A stretch of 64,000 nt of DNA from Helianthus annuus (GCF_002127325.2 NC_035433.2:79178079-79242078), one strand, 5' to 3'. Counted from the stretch's first letter, positions 1 through 15,343 are shown. The notes: a model not told the origin generated them from the sequence alone. Made by a program: numbers and translations.

Positions 1-472
1 GACTGTTGTGTCTCTCATCATACAAATAACGAAACGGAATCCCCTTTTTCACTTGTTAAGCCTCACTGGGACTCGCATGCACCCCACATTATTATTATGT
101 GTGCACCCACAATAATATTGTGATTTGCATGCTCATCTCAGTTCCTCCTAACTCGTGTCAAATGGTTCCCCAAACTCGAGTGCCAAACAGAGGTTATCGA
201 AACGATAAATTCACAGAAAACACAGTATGAGGGTGATGTCGTAATGTAGCGAGAATGAGATAGAAGAGAGAGGTGTATCTATCTAATTAGGCACACTAGT
301 ATGTATAGCTAAACAGGAAACATAAAGCAAACAAGTAAACACTGGTCCGAGCTATGAGTCAAAAGTGTCGAGCCTTGCACTTGGAGTGTAGTGTCGTCGC
401 GAGTCACGGGTTATAGTCTGGTTTTTCTCAAAAAGATTTTCCCCTTTTTAAAACCAAGTTCACTATAACCAA

Positions 473-486
473 TGGCTCTGATACCA
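473..486 (-). other. Primer binding site of S
   Basis: The minus strand reads TGGTATCAGAGCCA, complementary to the 3' end of plant initiator methionine tRNA. It lies three bases inside the LTR edge at 490, which is normal spacing for minus-strand priming. It fixes the element's orientation and LTR boundary. Confidence 0.95.
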
Positions 487-1651
487 ATCTGTCACACCCC
501 CAAAATCCACCTGCGGATAACACCCGCTTCGAGGGCGTGACTGACCAGGATCCAGCCACCAATTATACTGACTAATTAAGTTGATAACAAAAGTAACACT
601 TACTAACCATAAGATTAGCAAATATCAAGTTCAGTGTTCAAAGTTTTAGGTTCAGAGTAAATGTAGCGGAAGCATAATTAACAGTTTTAAACAATGTTCA
701 TAAAGTAAGCATAATAAATGCCCAACACGCGGGCAGACGACCACTACACATCCCAAGTAGCTGCTCCAGTCACTGGCCACCTGCAAAGCATGCAGTAAAG
801 GGGTCAACAATAATGCTGAGTGAGTTCACTAGTTGTCCAGTTTTAATTACCAAAAACTTGTTTCACCAGTTAATTTATCCGTTTATACATGCCATGGGGA
901 GCTACCCCAAAAGTTAGCGACTAAACTGTTTTTCCAATACCGAACACTAGGTAACCGAATGCGTTTCCGCAGGATGCCCCGATGTCAATGTTCTATCATC
1001 ATTGACGGATGCCTGAGTACATTAGTTCACGACCGATCCCATACCATGGCACGGTGTGAGGCTGGTAAGACCTAAATAGCGCTATCAACTAATAACCCGT
1101 TCGCCTGGCACCGGCGACTAATCGGTATTATGTAGTAGGGACTTGAGTGATAGAGTTTCGTTTAGTGCCGTTAGTTGTAATCCGTATAAACAGTAATTAA
1201 CCAAAAGGTTTCCCAATACCCGGGAAGGAAAAGTAAGTTTTGTTCCCAATAACTAGGGAAGGTATGTAAATGGTATCCCCTTTTACCAGGGGATAGGGTT
1301 GTTTTAGTCTCGTGTCCCCAAACCACCGGGACGCATGCTTTTAAGTTGTGAACTCACCTTGGGTTGCTCGGTATGATACGTTACTTGGTTAAGTATGTTG
1401 GTCACCACGTCCTAACATGGTTACCAAGTATGGGTCAAGTTGGGTACAAGTAAACACGTATAAAACACACTTAACATTAATGCAAACAACTACAGTAAGT
1501 AACAGGTATACATGCAGTCCAGCCAACAGAAAGTCCAACATACAAACAGTGGGGTTATTGGGCCTAAACAGTAACAGATACACAAGCAGTCCAGTTAGCA
1601 AATAGTCCAACAAGTTCTTTGGCCCAATAACAGCCCAGTCGAGACAAGGGT

Positions 1652-1856
1652 GACTCGCAACCAAGGTTGCGACTCGCAACCGAGGTCTCGGTTCGTCACG
1701 TTTTGATTACGAGTCGCAACCGGAGATTACGACTCGCAACCAGCAGTTCCGACTCGCAACCGGACTCGATACGCGTTGATTACGACTCGCAACCGGGAGG
1801 TCTCGACAAATCCTGCTGTGGTCTCGAGTCGCAACCAAAGGTTCCGACTCGCAACC
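1652..1856. repeat. Array of GA(C/G)TCGCAACC motifs in S LTR
   Basis: Eight copies of GACTCGCAACC or GAGTCGCAACC occur at about 1652, 1671, 1711, 1731, 1751, 1783, 1825 and 1845, mostly 19-20 bp apart or multiples of that. The bases between copies are not conserved. The array lies about 1160 bp inside the LTR edge, the same relative place as a different motif array in the U LTR. Confidence 0.8.
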
Positions 1857-3134
1857 GTGATTACGTGCACATGAAGACCTTCTAGAACCTGTCACCTTGT
1901 ACGAACCAATAGAAATGCATTTTCATGAAACAAATATGTACTATCCACTAATATTGCATAAACATGTTTGTTTGTCTATTTCGTGCACAAATCAGATCAA
2001 AACCAACATATATCAAATATTCATAACGTATTCAACAAGTTCATTATTTCGGGTTTTTGTTACAAGCAACATATTTATTCTAATATAAATCTTGCAGCAA
2101 TTTTTCTTTCACAACATTGACAATCATTCGAACCCTTATGTATACATAAAACAAACAGACAACAAACTCTCACATATGCATAACTTAGAGCCTTAAACTT
2201 TATGCATCAAACAATTAACAAGTTTCTTATATCAAGTGTCATCAATGGTTTATCAACACTCCAACTATTACTGCCTATTCTCAAATCAATTTAACATACC
2301 CACTCCTATATCCTTAAACTACCAAATAATGACAAGTATACAGTCAAGCTTCATAGTGAAAACTAACTACCAACATATGAGCAGGTTATAACCAGGCATG
2401 GAATAACATACGGATATCTATTTAGAGTGATTACTCCATCAAACTGTTAAGACAACCATCATTTTTGCAATATTTACTCATAAATATCAATTATCATGAT
2501 ATTCCTAAATCAGTTGACATACTCCTTACCAAGGCCCTAATGTCTAAACAAGTCAACAATATATATTAATTTTTAATCATCATCATCACAGAAAAGCATA
2601 AAGTAGTCGGTAAATCAAGTCAAGTGGTCAACAAGATTCAAACACAAAATATGAACATACTCACCGAAGGGTTTTGATCGGACAGTTGTGGGAGCGACTC
2701 GAGACCCGGACTTCCCTTGAACCGAACCGAACTCGCATCCGCAACAAATCGGTGAAACCCGTCGAACATTCTGAACCGCCGCCGCTGCTTCTCTTTTCCG
2801 GCGGTTACAGCCGCCGTCGATTCCGTCTTCACCAAGCTTAAATGTCGACAGTCTTTTCGTCACCATCCTCCTAGTCACACATCAGTGGCACGGCCTGAGC
2901 CAGTTCGACATCGAACAGAGCACTGATAAGAGAGAACGAGGGAGGTGTGTGTGGTTGTTGAAGAGGAATGAACGACAGGTGGAGTCGCCGGAAAACGGCT
3001 CCGGTTGTCGGAGAATTTGATCGAGGATCGGAGGGGGATGACGGGTGTTTGTCGGCTGCTGTAAGTGCACATTAGGGGTTTTTTTTTTTTTTTTTTTTTG
3101 AAGCAAAATGAAAGGGGGTGAGGAGGTTAGTAAG

Positions 3135-3142
3135 GTTTTATA
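3135..3142 (-). promoter_or_regulatory. Probable TATA box of S LTR
   Basis: The minus strand reads TATAAAAC about 325 bp from the LTR 5' end, upstream of the rest of the LTR. Position and sequence fit a Pol II core promoter for the genomic RNA; no transcript evidence is available. Confidence 0.5.
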
Positions 3143-3464
3143 GGCTAGGGTTTTAGGAGATGGGTTTTTGGGTTGGACTTGGGCCGGGTAAGCTAGCCCG
3201 CGAAATATGGTTTGTGTGTCTTATAAAAACGGGTTTGTTCAAAAACGCGCAACAATTCATGCTATTTATTTTTATATACGAGTGTTGTTATGTTAAATAA
3301 GTTTGGTTCGGGTCGACGGTAAAGCGGTACGTTTCTCTCATCGTGGTTATTATTATTTGATAATTAATAATAATAATACTAATAGTACTTATGAATAATA
3401 GAAATAAAATAACAATAGAATGATCGTCTCTCGACGATCAGGGTCAAGGGTTCGAGTTGTCACA

Positions 3465-4104
3465 CAAAGGAGGATCCTTGAACCTGGGATGATCCTGGAA
3501 CAAAGGAGGATCCTTGAACCTGGGATGATCCTGGAACAAAGTAGGATCCTTGAACCTGGGATGATCCTGGAACAAAGTAGGATCCTGGAAACTGCTGTGT
3601 CTCCGGATAGGCTCCCGAATTCCTGAAGGATCCCATGTACTGAGGATAGGATCCTACGGGCTGAAAATGTGAGCCTGATGTCTGAGTCATTGCTGCCGAG
3701 TTGAGATGTGATCCTCTTGACTCCCCTATAATTTGCACGTCCGGGATCCCCGATGGCTGGGAAGTGATCATTGGAGTATCAAAGCTCAAGGATTTGGGCA
3801 TCAGTGGAGAATGATCCTCTGCCGCTTTCTTTTGTCTTTTGAGATCTCCAATTTCCCTGAGGATCCTTTCGTTAGTTTCATCTTGCCGCTGCATACGATC
3901 CTTCATCTGCAAAATTAAAGCAAATACATCACTAGTACTGGGAATAGAAGAATTCATAGCAGAAGAAGATAGAGGTTTAGAGGAAGTGGGAGTTGATCTC
4001 TTCTCAGTATTTCTCTGAGATCCTGCCGGTGGAGGAGGCAAGGTGATCTGTGATGAAGTGACCGCCGACATCGCTGTGGACGTGTTCTTCAATGATGAAG
4101 CCAT
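3465..4104 (-). pseudogene. W gag, N-terminal part, interrupted by S
   Basis: The start is the ATG at 4104 giving MASSLKNTS, the same start as in X and Y. An upstream in-frame ATG is not used in the relatives. The visible 213 codons carry a proline-rich stretch, a short predicted coiled coil (an LQMKDRMQRQDE-type segment) and the beginning of the Gly/Ser repeat region with units GSSFVPGSSQVQ. The conserved gag domain and the nucleocapsid and protease parts are missing because S is inserted inside a repeat unit. The remaining frame has no stop. The gene would encode the structural Gag protein that forms the virus-like particle; as it stands in the window it cannot. Confidence 0.85.
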
Positions 4105-4160
4105 GTTACTCTCTGAGATGATTTCGAACAAAAGATTTTCTTATGAATGAAGCACCAATT

Positions 4161-4178
4161 GCCCCACGGTGGGCGCCA
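4161..4178 (-). other. Primer binding site of W
   Basis: The minus strand reads TGGCGCCCACCGTGGGGC, identical to the sites of X, Y and Z, three bases from the LTR edge. It is the TGGCGCC-type site seen in the Tat branch rather than the initiator-Met type. I do not assign the tRNA from sequence alone. Confidence 0.9.
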
Positions 4179-4181
4179 AAC

Positions 4182-4899
4182 TGTTTTGGTCAAAAAATCA
4201 CACAAGGATAATGTAACCAAACTTTATGTAAACGGGGTATGATGCTTGGTTAATTATGAAAATAAAGGATCACTTCTGTGATAAAAGATGCAAAGACACA
4301 ATGATTTATACGAGGAAAAAGCCCTTGATCATTGAATGATCTCCGGCATAAAAAACCTCGGGTGATGGCAACTGCCGATCACCAACTTCAATATAACAAG
4401 AATATGATTACAACTTCGGATAGTAATGAGCTGAGTACAAGGATCACTGAGTGTCTAAGTGTTTGAGAGTTGTGTCGTATGTCGTGTGTGTTCTTCCGAA
4501 TGAGGAAGATGGGTATTTATACATGTGTGGGTGACTTATTTTAGGTAAAATGACTAAATATCAGCTCATTACCCCTTTAGAAATAAAGACAATCTAGCCT
4601 AAATTGCTGCCCATGAATCAAGCCATGTTTCCATATCCTGTGCAACGTCTATCTCTGATTTAGCTCTTGCCATATTTGTGAAGACGCGTCCCTGGATCAT
4701 GGTCTTTAGAGTATATCCTGCTAGATGTTCCTGCAAAACAATATTGTATTAAGCGGAAGTGGCCGTTAGTATGAGGATCACCATAATGTCCCATGATCCT
4801 GATCCTGAAGTTCTGCTGAGGATCACTGTCTGCCAAAGAAACAAGGATCACTGGTTAGGATCATGTGTAAGGATCACCTATAAAAATCCAGCCCTAACA
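4182..4899 (-). repeat. 5' LTR of W (718 bp)
   Basis: On the minus strand the LTR starts TGTTAGGGCTGG and ends GACCAAAACA. It has the same length as the X LTRs and closely resembles them. A TATA box (TATAAATA on the minus strand) is at 4514-4521. GGATC/GATCC words are dense in the first half. Confidence 0.9.
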
Positions 4900-6919
4900 C
4901 CTGCTACTTCTTTATCCTGAGGATTCGTCACAGAATACAAGATATGTAATATTGGTATTTGGGTCCCATCCAGTATCCTGATCGATGATCCCAGGTTTGC
5001 CAAGGCATCTGCTTCAGCATTATCCTCCCTTGGTACCTGTTCAAGTGTAAAAACATCGAAATATCCTACTAATTTTTTGAGAATACCAAGGTATTCGATT
5101 AACTTCTCACCCTTGACTGCATAGGATCCGTTGAAATGATTAGTAATTAACAAGGAATCAACATATACTTGCAAATTCTTAATACTCATCTTCTTAGCCA
5201 ATTCTAATCCTGCAATCAAAGCCTCATATTCTGCTTCGTTATTGGTAGCAGGGAATTCACACCTAATAGCCTGGGGTAATATGTCCCCCTGTGGCGATTT
5301 TAGTAGTATCCCAAACCTACTCCTCTAATATTAGATGCACCATCAGTATATAATGTCCAGGATCCTAAGGACTCTCCTAATTGCTGGACTTCTAGGTCTA
5401 CCTCATCCTGAATGTCACTACTGAAATCAGCCACAAAGTCAGCTAAAGCCTGAGACTTTATGGCATTTCTAGATTCATATATTAGATCATAAGCACTCAA
5501 TTTTACCGACCACTTAGCCATCCTACCGGACATTTCTGGTTTCCTAAGCACATTTTTGATAGGATAATTAGTTTTGACATGAATCCTATGTGTCTCAAAG
5601 TAATGTCTAAGCTTTATTGATGCCATAACTAGAGCCAATATTAACTTTTCTAGGTGAGAATATCTAGTTTCAGCATTTAACAAACTTTTGCTAACATAAT
5701 AAACAGGATACTGCTGACCTTCGTGATCCTTTACAAGAACTGCACTTACTGCATTCCCTGATACTGCAAGATATAGGGATAATGGTTCACCATCCTCAGG
5801 CTTCATCAATAGAGGTGCGGTTGAAAGATACTGCTTCAAATCCTGCAGGGCTGCTTCATGCTTCTCAACCCTTTCAAATTTCTTATTCTTTTTCAGGATA
5901 TCATAGAACTCTTTGCATTTTTCCGAGGATCTTGAAATAAATCGGTTTAGTGCTGCCACTCTTCCTGTTAACCGCTGAACGTTTTTCATATTTGAAGGTG
6001 ATTTAATGTCCAAGATGGCTTTGATTTGCTCCGGACTCGCCTCTATTCCTCTTTTGGTCACCATATATCCTAGGAATTTTCCTGCCCCTACTCCGAAATG
6101 GCACTTAGCAGGATTCAGCTTCATATTATATTGGTCCAAGATATCAAATGCTCCCTTTATATCCTGGAGGTGATCCTGGGCCCTCTTTGATTTTACCACC
6201 ATATCATCAATGTATACCTCCATGGTGTCCCCCAGCTTGTCTTCAAACATCATATTTACCAATCTCTGGTACGTTGCACCTGCATTTTTTAAACCGAAAG
6301 GCATAGCAGTAGAACAATAAATACCTGTTGGTGTCATAAAGGCAGTATCCTCCTGGTCAGAAGGTTCCATTTGAATCTGCTGAAATCCTGAGGATGCATC
6401 CATGAAAGTCAACATTTCATGCCCGACAGTAGCATCCACCATTGAGTCGATATGTGGGAGAGGGAACAGGTCTTTTGGACAAGCTTTGTTCAGGTCTGTG
6501 TAGTCTACACAAACTCTCCACTTCCCATTCTTCTTTTGAACCACTACCACGTTTGCTAGCCATCTAGGGAATTTGACTTCTCTGATCATCTTGGACTTTA
6601 ATAATCTTTCAACTTCCTCTTGGATAATTGCATTTCGTTCAGGGGCGAACTTCCTTCTCTTTTGTTGTATACGCTTGAATGATCTGTCAATTCCAAGCTT
6701 GTGAGTAATAATGTCTTTGGATATACCTGACATATCCTCATGCCTCCATGCGAATGTTGACATCCTGCATTTCAAAAAGTTAGTTAATTGATCTTCAATA
6801 TCCTGAGGGATATTGGTTCCTACGAGCACCGAGATATCAGGATTATCCTGATCCAGGATAACTTTCTTCACATCCTGCTCCGAATTCCCCACGATATCCT
6901 GGGCCCGCATCTTTAATTG
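4900..6919 (-). pseudogene. Z pol: reverse transcriptase and RNase H, broken
   Basis: This is the reverse transcriptase part of a Ty3/gypsy Pol, translated in phase with gag-pro after the UAG at 6920-6922. The RT core is intact, including the VCVDYTDLNKACPKD block and the catalytic YIDDMVVKSK motif. It is followed by the gypsy-type RNase H. The frame is lost at about 5303-5310, just after the start of the second RNase H (LYTDGASN), where one base is missing relative to X. The reading continues in another frame (5219-4900) with NNEAEYEAL and EADALANLG. W cuts the gene at 4900, so integrase is not visible. It once copied the element's RNA into DNA; now it is a pseudogene. Confidence 0.9.
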
Positions 6920-6922
6920 CTA
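6914..6922 (-). promoter_or_regulatory. Leaky-stop site UAG CAA UUA between gag-pro and pol of Z
   Basis: The minus strand reads GCA TAG CAA TTA. The frame downstream is open and in the same phase as gag-pro. The six bases after the stop match those in X and Y and the UAG-CAR-YYA readthrough consensus known from tobamoviruses. Z lacks the CAA codon before the stop that X and Y have. Confidence 0.7.
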
Positions 6923-7934
6923 TGCTGCACTTGGTTTGGTCGAAGATTTCATGGAGGATGAGTAACATTCTTTCACCTCCTGTTGATCACTATCGACTTT
7001 GACAACTCCCCAAGGGGTAGGGATCTTGATGCATTGATGATATGTTGATGGCACAACCTTCATATCATGGATCCATGGTCTTCCCAGTATGATGTTATAG
7101 CAGGATAGAGAATCCATCACGCAGAAACGTTGTACCGAGTTGACTCCTTCAACATATACTAGTAACTTTATCTCTCCCACTGTGTTGCTAGCCTCTCCAC
7201 TAAACCCAACAAGCACGGTGGACTTTGAAGTGATATCCATCGGAGACACATTCATTCTCTTCAGAGTCTCTAGTTGGATTATATTGACAGAGCTACCATT
7301 ATCAACCAATATCCTGCGTACAAAATGGTTAGCCACATATAACGTTATTACCAGAGCATCATGATGAGGATCCTGGACAGTGTCCCTGTCATCAGCATCA
7401 AACGTGATCATTTTGTCAGTTGTGAGGGTAGTCATCCTGACAGGTTTGTCTCCCCTCTCAGCCTTAGCTTCCTTTGCATGTCTCTTCGCCGCCGAATACG
7501 AAGTCCCACAAATGTCAGATCCTCCCGAAATGAAGTTGATTATCTTGGCATCCGTGGGAGGTGAGGCTGCTCGTTCAGGATCCTTCTCAGTATCCTGACC
7601 TTTATTCTTCTTCCTTCCCAAGAGATCTTTTAAATATCCCTTGCTCAGAAGATAACTTATTTCCTTCCTCAAATCAATGCAATCTTCCGTAACATGTCCG
7701 AAATCCTCATGGAAGGCACACCATTTGGATTTATCCTTCCAATCAGCTTTTTGTTGATTCTTCCGAGGCCACCTGGCTTTATCTCCCAAACCCTGCATGG
7801 CATACATTAGTTTAGGTATATTAACAGAAAAACAATATTCGGATAATTCAGGATATTCTTCAGGATCCTCGTCTTCGACAGCATTCACTCTCTTGTTATC
7901 ATTTCTGCCATATGGCTTGGAGCGGTATGGTTTG
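6920..7934 (-). pseudogene. Z gag 3' part and protease, cut off by Y
   Basis: This continues the Z gag frame interrupted by Y; 29469-30734 is the other part. It has the zinc-knuckle variant CAFHEDFGHVTEDC (C-x2-H-x4-H-x4-C) and an aspartic protease segment with LVDNGSSVN, where X and Y have LIDGGSSVN. It ends at the UAG at 6920-6922. The protease would cut Gag and Gag-Pol into mature proteins inside the particle, and the knuckle would bind the genomic RNA. No stop lies inside this piece; the damage is the Y insertion and the upstream gag frameshift. Confidence 0.88.
7930..7934. repeat. Target-site duplication of Y (GTTTG)
   Basis: GTTTG at 7930-7934 is repeated at 29469-29473, directly outside the two Y LTRs. 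It proves that Y inserted as one unit into Z gag. Confidence 0.95.
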
Positions 7935-8665
7935 TGTTGGGGCTGGATTTTTATGACCTATGATCCTTGCATGTGATCCTAACATGTGATCCTAACAAGT
8001 GATCCTTGTTTCTTTGGCAGATAGTGATCCTCAGAGGAGCTCCAGGATCAGGATCACGGATCATTCCAAGGATCCTTATACTAACGACTGTTCTCTTTGG
8101 ACTTAATATTATCTTGCAGGAATTACGAGTTGGATCTAGTCTTAGCAACGTAAACAAGGAATCTGTCACGCTAATCTCGCACATGCATAATCAAAGATGG
8201 ACGTTATGACAAATATGGAAACTCAGCACAATTCAAGGGCGATTATTTAGGCTAAATTTACTTCTATTTCTAAACGGGTAACGAGCTAGTAGTTAGGTGA
8301 TTTGCCTAAAATAGGACCACACACACTTGTATAAATGGCACTCTTGAGCATTCGCAAGACGACACACATTTCTCACACGCTTTAGCATACGATACTATAG
8401 TGATCCTTGTACCTAGCTCGTTACCATCCGAAGTTGTAACCATTATTTGTTATATTGAAGTTTGGTGACCGGTAATTTCCATCACCCGAGGTTTTTTATG
8501 CCGGAGATCATTCATTGATCAAGGGCTTTTTCCTCGTATAAATCCTTGTGTCACTTGTGCATTTTACATTTGAGTGATCCTTTACTTCATTCATCAAACC
8601 AAGCATCATTCCCCGTTTACATAGAGTTTGGTTGCATTATCCTTGTGTGACTTTTGACAAAAACA
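7935..8665 (+). repeat. 5' LTR of Y (731 bp)
   Basis: Starts TGTTGGGGCTGG and ends GACAAAAACA, four bases before the primer site. A TATA box (TATAAATGG) is at 8330-8338, giving a leader of about 300 bp of R-U5. The first third is full of GTGATCCT and AGGATCA words. Confidence 0.95.
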
Positions 8666-8668
8666 GTT

Positions 8669-8686
8669 TGGCGCCCACCGTGGGGC
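8669..8686 (+). other. Primer binding site of Y
   Basis: TGGCGCCCACCGTGGGGC, identical to the sites of W, X and Z, follows the LTR end after a GTT spacer. It marks the start of reverse transcription. Confidence 0.92.
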
Positions 8687-8744
8687 AATTGGTGCTTCAT
8701 TCATAAGAAAATTTTTCTGTTGGTGATCATTCCGGAAGTGTAGC

Positions 8745-11372
8745 ATGGCTTCATCGTTGAAGAATACTTCCACAGCGATGTCTGCAGTCAATTCATCTAA
8801 TGGCATTCCACATTTGCCTCCACCACCAGCTGGATCTCAGAAAAATGCTGAGAAGAGACCAACTCCTATCTCCTCTAAACCATCATCTTCTGCTCTAACT
8901 TCTTCTGTTCCCAGTACTAGTGATATATTTACTTTGATTTTGCAGATGAGGGATCGTATGCAGCAGCAGGATGAAACTAATGACAGGATCCTCAGAGAAA
9001 TCGGAGATCTCAAAAGACAAAAGAAAACAGCAGAGGATCATTCCCCACTGATGCCCAAATCTTTAAATTTTGATACTCCGATGGTTACTTCACAGCCATC
9101 AGAGGCCCCAGACGTTCAACATATGGGTGGATTAAAAGGAGTGCATTTCGGCCCAGCAGCAATGACTCAGGCATCAGGATCATATTTCCAACCGGCAGGA
9201 TCCTACACTCAGCATATGGGATCCTTCATGAGCTTAGGATCCTCCTTTGTTCCAGGATCATCCCAGGTTCAAGGATCCTCCTTTGTTCCAGGATCATCCC
9301 AGGTTCAAGGATCCTCCTTTGTTCTAGGATCATCCCAGGTTCAAGGATCCTCCTTTGTTCCAGGATCATCCCAGGTTCAAGGATCCTCCTTTGTTCCAGG
9401 ATCATCCCAGGTTCAAGGATCCCTTCAGATATCAGGATCCTTGAAGAATTTGCAAACAGGAAGTCCAGATGTCCATCAAGGAGATTTTATTCCGATGCAG
9501 ACCATTGCTTCCACTGGTCCATCCATCATCCCAGAATCCCAGCAATATGGATTCACATCCAATGTTCCTAACTTGAACCCGAGGGGAGGTAACACTTTTA
9601 ATAATTCTCTTACCACTAACCATGGATTCATGCAGGATACAGGTATCAATCATGCTATGGCCAGAGAACTACAAAAACTGAAGGATATGATATCAAGTGT
9701 TCCAGGGGTAGTCAAACCTATCCCGGAGATTGCAGATGGAAGCCATAAGGTATCTCGTTTTGCACCACCAATTTGTGATGCTGAGATACCCAAAAGATTC
9801 CATATCCCTACTATGAAGCTGTATGATGGTACAACGGATCCTGAGGAACACATAGCACAATACAGGGAGAGGATGGAGATCAATCCTATTCCAGAAAGGT
9901 TAAAGGAAGCATGCCTATGCAAGGGATTTGGATCCACTCTTACTGGATCAGCTCTTAAATGGCTGCTAAGTCTTCCCCCTTACTCTATTACCTCATTTGC
10001 TAATCTAGTTAATTTATTCAATAATCAATTCTCTTTTAGTAGAAAATTTGAAAGATTGACTAGTGATTTATATAGGATAACTCAGGGTCATAATGAATCA
10101 TTGAGGGATTATATAACTAAATTTAGTAAAGAATCCTTGGATATTCCTAACTTGGATGTGGCCACAGCTGTTGAGGCCTTCAAGATGGGATTACTTAAGG
10201 ATTCATTGTTCTATGATGATCTTGTTATGACACCATGCAGGAACCTAGATGAAGTAAGAACTCGTGCACTCAGGTTCATCCGGCTAGAGGATGACAAAAG
10301 GATCCAGGAAAGACAAGTAGGATCCTCAAAACAAGAAAAGCAAGGATCCTCTTTCAAAAGCAGCAGATTCAAATCCTACAATAGAAATGACAACTAGAAC
10401 GTGCATCCCGTTGACCAAGAAGAGGATGATGAAGATTATCCTCCAATTTCTGAATACTGTTTTTCCGTTGATAACCATGAACTAATCCTTGCAATGCAGA
10501 ATCTAGGAGAAAAAGCCAGATGGCCTAGAAAAAATGACAAATCAGACGGAACTAAAGACAAATCGAAGTGGTGTGCATACCACGAGGATTTTGGGCATTT
10601 AACCGAAGAATGCATCGCGTTAAGAAAGGAAACTGGATATCTGCTAAGCAAGGGGCATCTAAAAGAGTTGTTGGGAAGAAAAAAGCAAAGGACTCAGGAT
10701 CCTGAGAGGATCCCTGAGAAAGCTCCAGCTCCTCCGGCAGATGCACAAGTAATCAACTTTATTGCTGGAGGATCAGACATATGTGGTACATCCTTTTCGG
10801 CAGCTAAAAGGCATGCAAAGGAAGCTAAAATGGATAACGGAGAAAGACCTATTCGAACATCAAGTGTCTCGGAAGGAAAAGTTATAACCTTCGATGAGGA
10901 TGATAGAATTAACATCCAGGATCCTCATCATGATAGTTTAGTTATTACTCTCTTTATTTCTAACCACTTTGTCCGCAGGATCCTTATTGATGGAGGAAGT
11001 TCAGTAAACATTATCCAGCTTGACGTTCTGAAGAAGATGGGTATTCCTGAATCAGACATCACTCCAAGATCCTCCGTACTCGTGGGATTCAGTGGGGAAA
11101 CTAAGAAAACCCTGGGGGACATCAAACTCCCAATTTATGTGGAAGGATTACATAATTATCAAAAATTTTGTGTTATAGACTGTTTGTCTTGTTGTAATGT
11201 TATCCTTGGCAGGCCCTGGATACATGATATGAAGGCAGTCCCATCCACCTACCATCAATGTGTGAAGCTCCCTAGCCCATGGGGAATAATCAAGATCGAC
11301 AGTGATCAGAAGGAGGCTAAGGATTGTTACACCTCGTCAATGAAACCGGCCTCGAAGCCAAGGGAGCAATAG
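8745..11372 (+). pseudogene. Y gag-pro with one premature stop
   Basis: This is the Gag polyprotein with protease. It starts at the ATG at 8745 (MASSLKNTS), 59 bp after the primer site. In order it has a proline-rich N-terminus, a coiled-coil segment, five perfect-to-near-perfect 12-residue repeats (GSSFVPGSSQVQ, DNA 9237-9416), the plant retrotransposon gag domain, a C-x2-H-x4-H-x4-C knuckle (CAYHEDFGHLTEEC) and a protease motif LIDGGSSVN. At 10395-10397 a TAG interrupts the frame where X has AAG (Lys), so Gag ends before the knuckle and protease. Downstream the frame stays open to the natural UAG at 11370. X shows the intact version. Confidence 0.92.
9237..9416 (+). repeat. Five 36-bp repeats in Y gag
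   Basis: Each unit begins GGATCCTCCTTTGTTCCAGG and encodes GSSFVPGSSQVQ; one unit has Leu instead of Pro. W has a similar repeat, in which S inserted, and X has fewer and more varied units. The repeat number therefore varies between copies. Confidence 0.95.
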
Positions 11373-14679
<3,307 letters not shown>

Positions 14680-15343
14680 GCAGGATCCTTCTGGTATGAG
14701 TGATCCTTACATTGGAAGTATCCTTCAAGGATCCCTGAAGCATCAATGATCCTTACTCTGGTAATGCCCTAAGCTCGAACTCTTATTTACATATCTTCTT
14801 ATTTAAGGATAAGGATCATGTATCCTTCATCCTTCTCTCACGAGATTTTGAGTTCTGATAAGTCCAGGTATCCTTAGCATAATGTCAACAATCTTCAGAA
14901 GCAACTCAGATCTTTGGGCTTGTCCCCAGTTATCCTTGGGCTTGTCCCCAGTTTTCGCCTGTAGCGCACGATGATCCAGGTATAGTTCACGTCTTTGGGA
15001 CCAGTACTCGCTTTAGGGGCTGATAACCTCATCGTACTGGCTATACCTAGGATCCTACGTATAATGGTAGACGTACCATACATCCGTTCCTAAGAATTCT
15101 AACGTTTTCACGTTAGCTAAGGTTTTGGCATTTTCATGTCACTAAGTTTGGATAGTCGCCAGTAAGGGCCATACTCCAGTTTACATACGATCCTTGGGCT
15201 TGTCCCCAGTTATCCTTTGGGCTTGTCCCTAGTTATCCTTTGGGCATGTCCCCAGTTACTAACTCATCTTTTATATTGGCTTAGTCCCAAGTTATATCCT
15301 ATTTTTCAGGTTTTCGAAGTTAAACAATTAAGGATCCTCAATC
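14680..15343 (+). other. Y 3' untranslated region with short monomers
   Basis: This stretch has no gene. It holds about five scattered 23-bp monomers of the type AGTTATCCTTTGGGCTTGTC, at 14912-14955 and 15188-15258. These are the reverse complement of the expanded array in X (18762-18990). The rest aligns loosely with X's region between pol and the antisense gene. X interrupts it after 15348. Confidence 0.8.

Larger units (their letters stand above)
1..3464 (-). mobile_element. Element S: Tekay-like Ty3/gypsy LTR retrotransposon, 5' end only
   Basis: Only the 5' LTR, primer site and 5' leader of this minus-strand element are inside the window; its genes lie beyond the left edge. The leader (1-472) holds no convincing gene. 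Its part nearest the primer site aligns with the leader of U at 46540-46660, so S and U belong to related families. S starts at 3464 in the middle of W's gag repeat. The adjacent CAAAG (3465-3469) is the expected 5-bp target duplication, but its partner is outside the window. Confidence 0.85.
490..3464 (-). repeat. 5' LTR of S (2975 bp)
   Basis: On the minus strand the LTR begins TGTGACAACTCG and ends GGGGGTGTGACA next to the primer site. The end nearest the primer site aligns with the LTR of U (shared block around a CCACC..CGC motif and a 'GTAGCGGAAGCATA' stretch). It contains an array of an 11-bp motif at 1652-1856, a run of 21 T at 3079-3099, and a TAA/TAATAA-rich stretch at 3345-3400. The remaining sequence shows no gene; the short ORFs in it are not conserved in the U LTR. 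Confidence 0.88.
3465..4899 (-). mobile_element. Element W: Tat-type Ty3/gypsy element, 5' end only
   Basis: W runs leftward: 5' LTR 4182-4899, primer site, then the N-terminal part of gag, which is cut by S at 3464. The rest of W lies beyond the left window edge. Its LTR and gag N-terminus resemble those of X more than those of Y. W is inserted in the RNase H region of Z: Z coding sequence stops at 4900 exactly at W's LTR edge. The candidate duplication is CCTGC (4900-4904), not verifiable here. Confidence 0.88.

Noticed and set aside
3079..3099. T-run as the poly(A) end of a LINE or processed pseudogene
   Set aside because: It lies within a full LTR, and no LINE or exon sequence adjoins it.
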